The translations under genes were made by a program, and so were the position numbers. The notes beneath the pieces were generated by a model. That model did not search any database and had not been told where the DNA came from. It worked only from the letters and a program-made list of their open reading frames with translations. A stretch of 64,000 nucleotides of DNA from Pseudomonas zanjanensis (GTDB lineage Bacteria > Pseudomonadota > Gammaproteobacteria > Pseudomonadales > Pseudomonadaceae): contig NZ_JABWRB020000001.1 in the NCBI RefSeq assembly GCF_014268745.2, positions 2,604,001 to 2,668,000 of the forward strand, read 5' to 3'. This document shows, one piece after another, positions 63,222 to 64,000 of this stretch (within the stretch, counting starts at the first letter, position 1; every line of letters begins with the position of its first letter).

Positions 63222-64000
63222 AGGCCCTCCTCACGGGTGGCGATGGCGGGGCTCGATGAGGTCGCCATGAAGGGTGAACGGGGGGCCCGCGTCGGCAGCG
63301 GCGGGATCGACAACGGCAGCTTGGAGCCCTGGCTCATCAACGACAGGCGCACGAACATCAGTGTCCGCTCCGCCGTGCGCGCCTGGGTCTGGGCGGTGAC
63401 TGGCAATTGCAGGGCCAGGGGAAAATCGGTGTAGTCGACGTTCGGCTGGCGCTGGGCTGACGCCTGGTTGCGCATCAACCGCAGCAATGACCAAGGCCCT
63501 TGGTATTCCCAGCCCGCCTCCAGGTCGCGCACCACCAGGTTCGGTTGCAAGGGGTCGTTGGCCGGACGCTGGTAACCGTTACGGGCCCAGCGTAAGGTCA
63601 GGCTCACGGGCTGACCCACCATCCACCGCAGGTTCTGCTGGCCACCGCCGGGGTAGCGGATCTGCTGGTTGCCGGCGTTCAGGCCCCAGGCGATTACCTG
63701 GTCGGCGCCGCGTTCCTCATCACGATCGGTCCGCCAGCGCACGTCCATCTCCACGCCAAGAATGCCGCTCTTGTCCCGTACGAACAGCGGTCCGAGCCAG
63801 GTCCCGGCCTGTTTCAAACGGTTGAGGAAATCCTCGGCCGCGAGCCGCTCCGGCGCCTGACTCAACGCCAACCCGGCCTGGGCCAGGGGCAGGCGTGAGT
63901 CGATCAACGCCAGCAAGTGCTGGACCCGCGCCGGGTCGGCATCGCTGGCCCGCACATCCTGGGCAAACGGAAAGCGCCCGGCCAGGTATTGATTGAAATA
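63218..64000 (-). CDS. tssM: Type VI secretion membrane protein TssM (IcmF), C-terminal part
   Basis: The frame is open to the window end; 260 residues of the C-terminus are visible. They start YFNQYLAGRFPFAQDVRASD, the well-known IcmF/TssM C-terminal block, followed by the periplasmic beta-rich domain (LFVRDKSGILGVEMDVRWRT; GYQRPANDPLQPNLVVRDLE; GPWSLLRLMRNQ). TssM spans inner membrane to periplasm and connects TssL to the outer-membrane lipoprotein TssJ. The stop overlaps the tssA GTG by 4 bp. The remainder of the T6SS locus should lie to the right of this window. Confidence 0.93.
   Translation of the reverse strand, partial: YFNQYLAGRFPFAQDVRASDADPARVQHLLALIDSRLPLAQAGLALSQAPERLAAEDFLNRLKQAGTWLGPLFVRDKSGILGVEMDVRWRTDRDEERGADQVIAWGLNAGNQQIRYPGGGQQNLRWMVGQPVSLTLRWARNGYQRPANDPLQPNLVVRDLEAGWEYQGPWSLLRLMRNQASAQRQPNVDYTDFPLALQLPVTAQTQARTAERTLMFVRLSLMSQGSKLPLSIPPLPTRAPRSPFMATSSSPAIATREEGL

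Noticed and set aside
1..64000. Prophage, insertion sequence, integrase or attachment site
   Set aside because: No transposase, integrase, phage structural gene, tRNA-linked direct repeat or terminal inverted repeat other than REPs was seen.

Overview
The window looks like a chromosome segment of a Pseudomonas from the P. fluorescens/brassicacearum side of the genus. The evidence is high GC, gene order matching known Pseudomonas blocks (nadK-phosphoesterase-glpG-DUF1315-DUF2797-pepN; dnaQ-rnhA-methyltransferase-gloB-mltD-peptide ABC transporter-fabI), an 869-residue AcnB with a GTG start, and many copies of the REP/REPIN palindromes typical of this group. I see no insertion sequence, prophage, CRISPR array, rRNA or tRNA.

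Layout. 1-4.2 kb: end of sbcC, a GST, two very small exported-protein genes, a periplasmic lactonase and a small conserved protein. 4.4-11.4 kb: a sugar-acid (pentonate) catabolic island of semialdehyde dehydrogenase, AraD1-type dehydratase, MFS transporter, divergent IlvD/Edd dehydratase and FadR-type regulator; two sites fitting the FadR-family operator lie in the divergent promoter. 11.5-16.2 kb: a 1557-residue toxin-like protein related to Pseudomonas proteins with a dermonecrotic-toxin/DUF6543 region. 16.5-20 kb: an RND/MMPL exporter with a Ycf48-like partner. 20.3-27.9 kb: the pepN-to-nadK housekeeping operon and a divergent DUF1853 gene. 28-32.2 kb: arsB, a flavin reductase, a LysR regulator and a GNAT enzyme.

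32.5-45.7 kb: dnaQ, rnhA, methyltransferase, gloB, mltD, then a five-gene ABC importer with two paralogous binding proteins (Npp/Yej type) and fabI with a clear terminator. 46.1-55.5 kb: a GAF-GGDEF protein, an AraC regulator, a LysE exporter, trkH, a glycine-rich exported protein, ada plus an AlkA-like glycosylase (alkylation repair), a GFA protein, miaE, and a tandem universal stress protein behind a perfect Anr/FNR box. 55.7-64 kb: a DUF1289 protein, acnB with a long structured leader, an amino-acid transporter, a 2-hydroxyacid dehydrogenase, and the edge of a type VI secretion locus (tssA and the end of tssM).

In function, the 2.7-11.4 kb genes can be read as a route from a periplasmic aldonolactone through an imported pentonate to 2-oxoglutarate. 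The leads I rate highest are the toxin-like protein, the acnB leader RNA, the Anr box shared by miaE and the stress gene, the FadR operator pair, and the co-varying and nested REP doublets.
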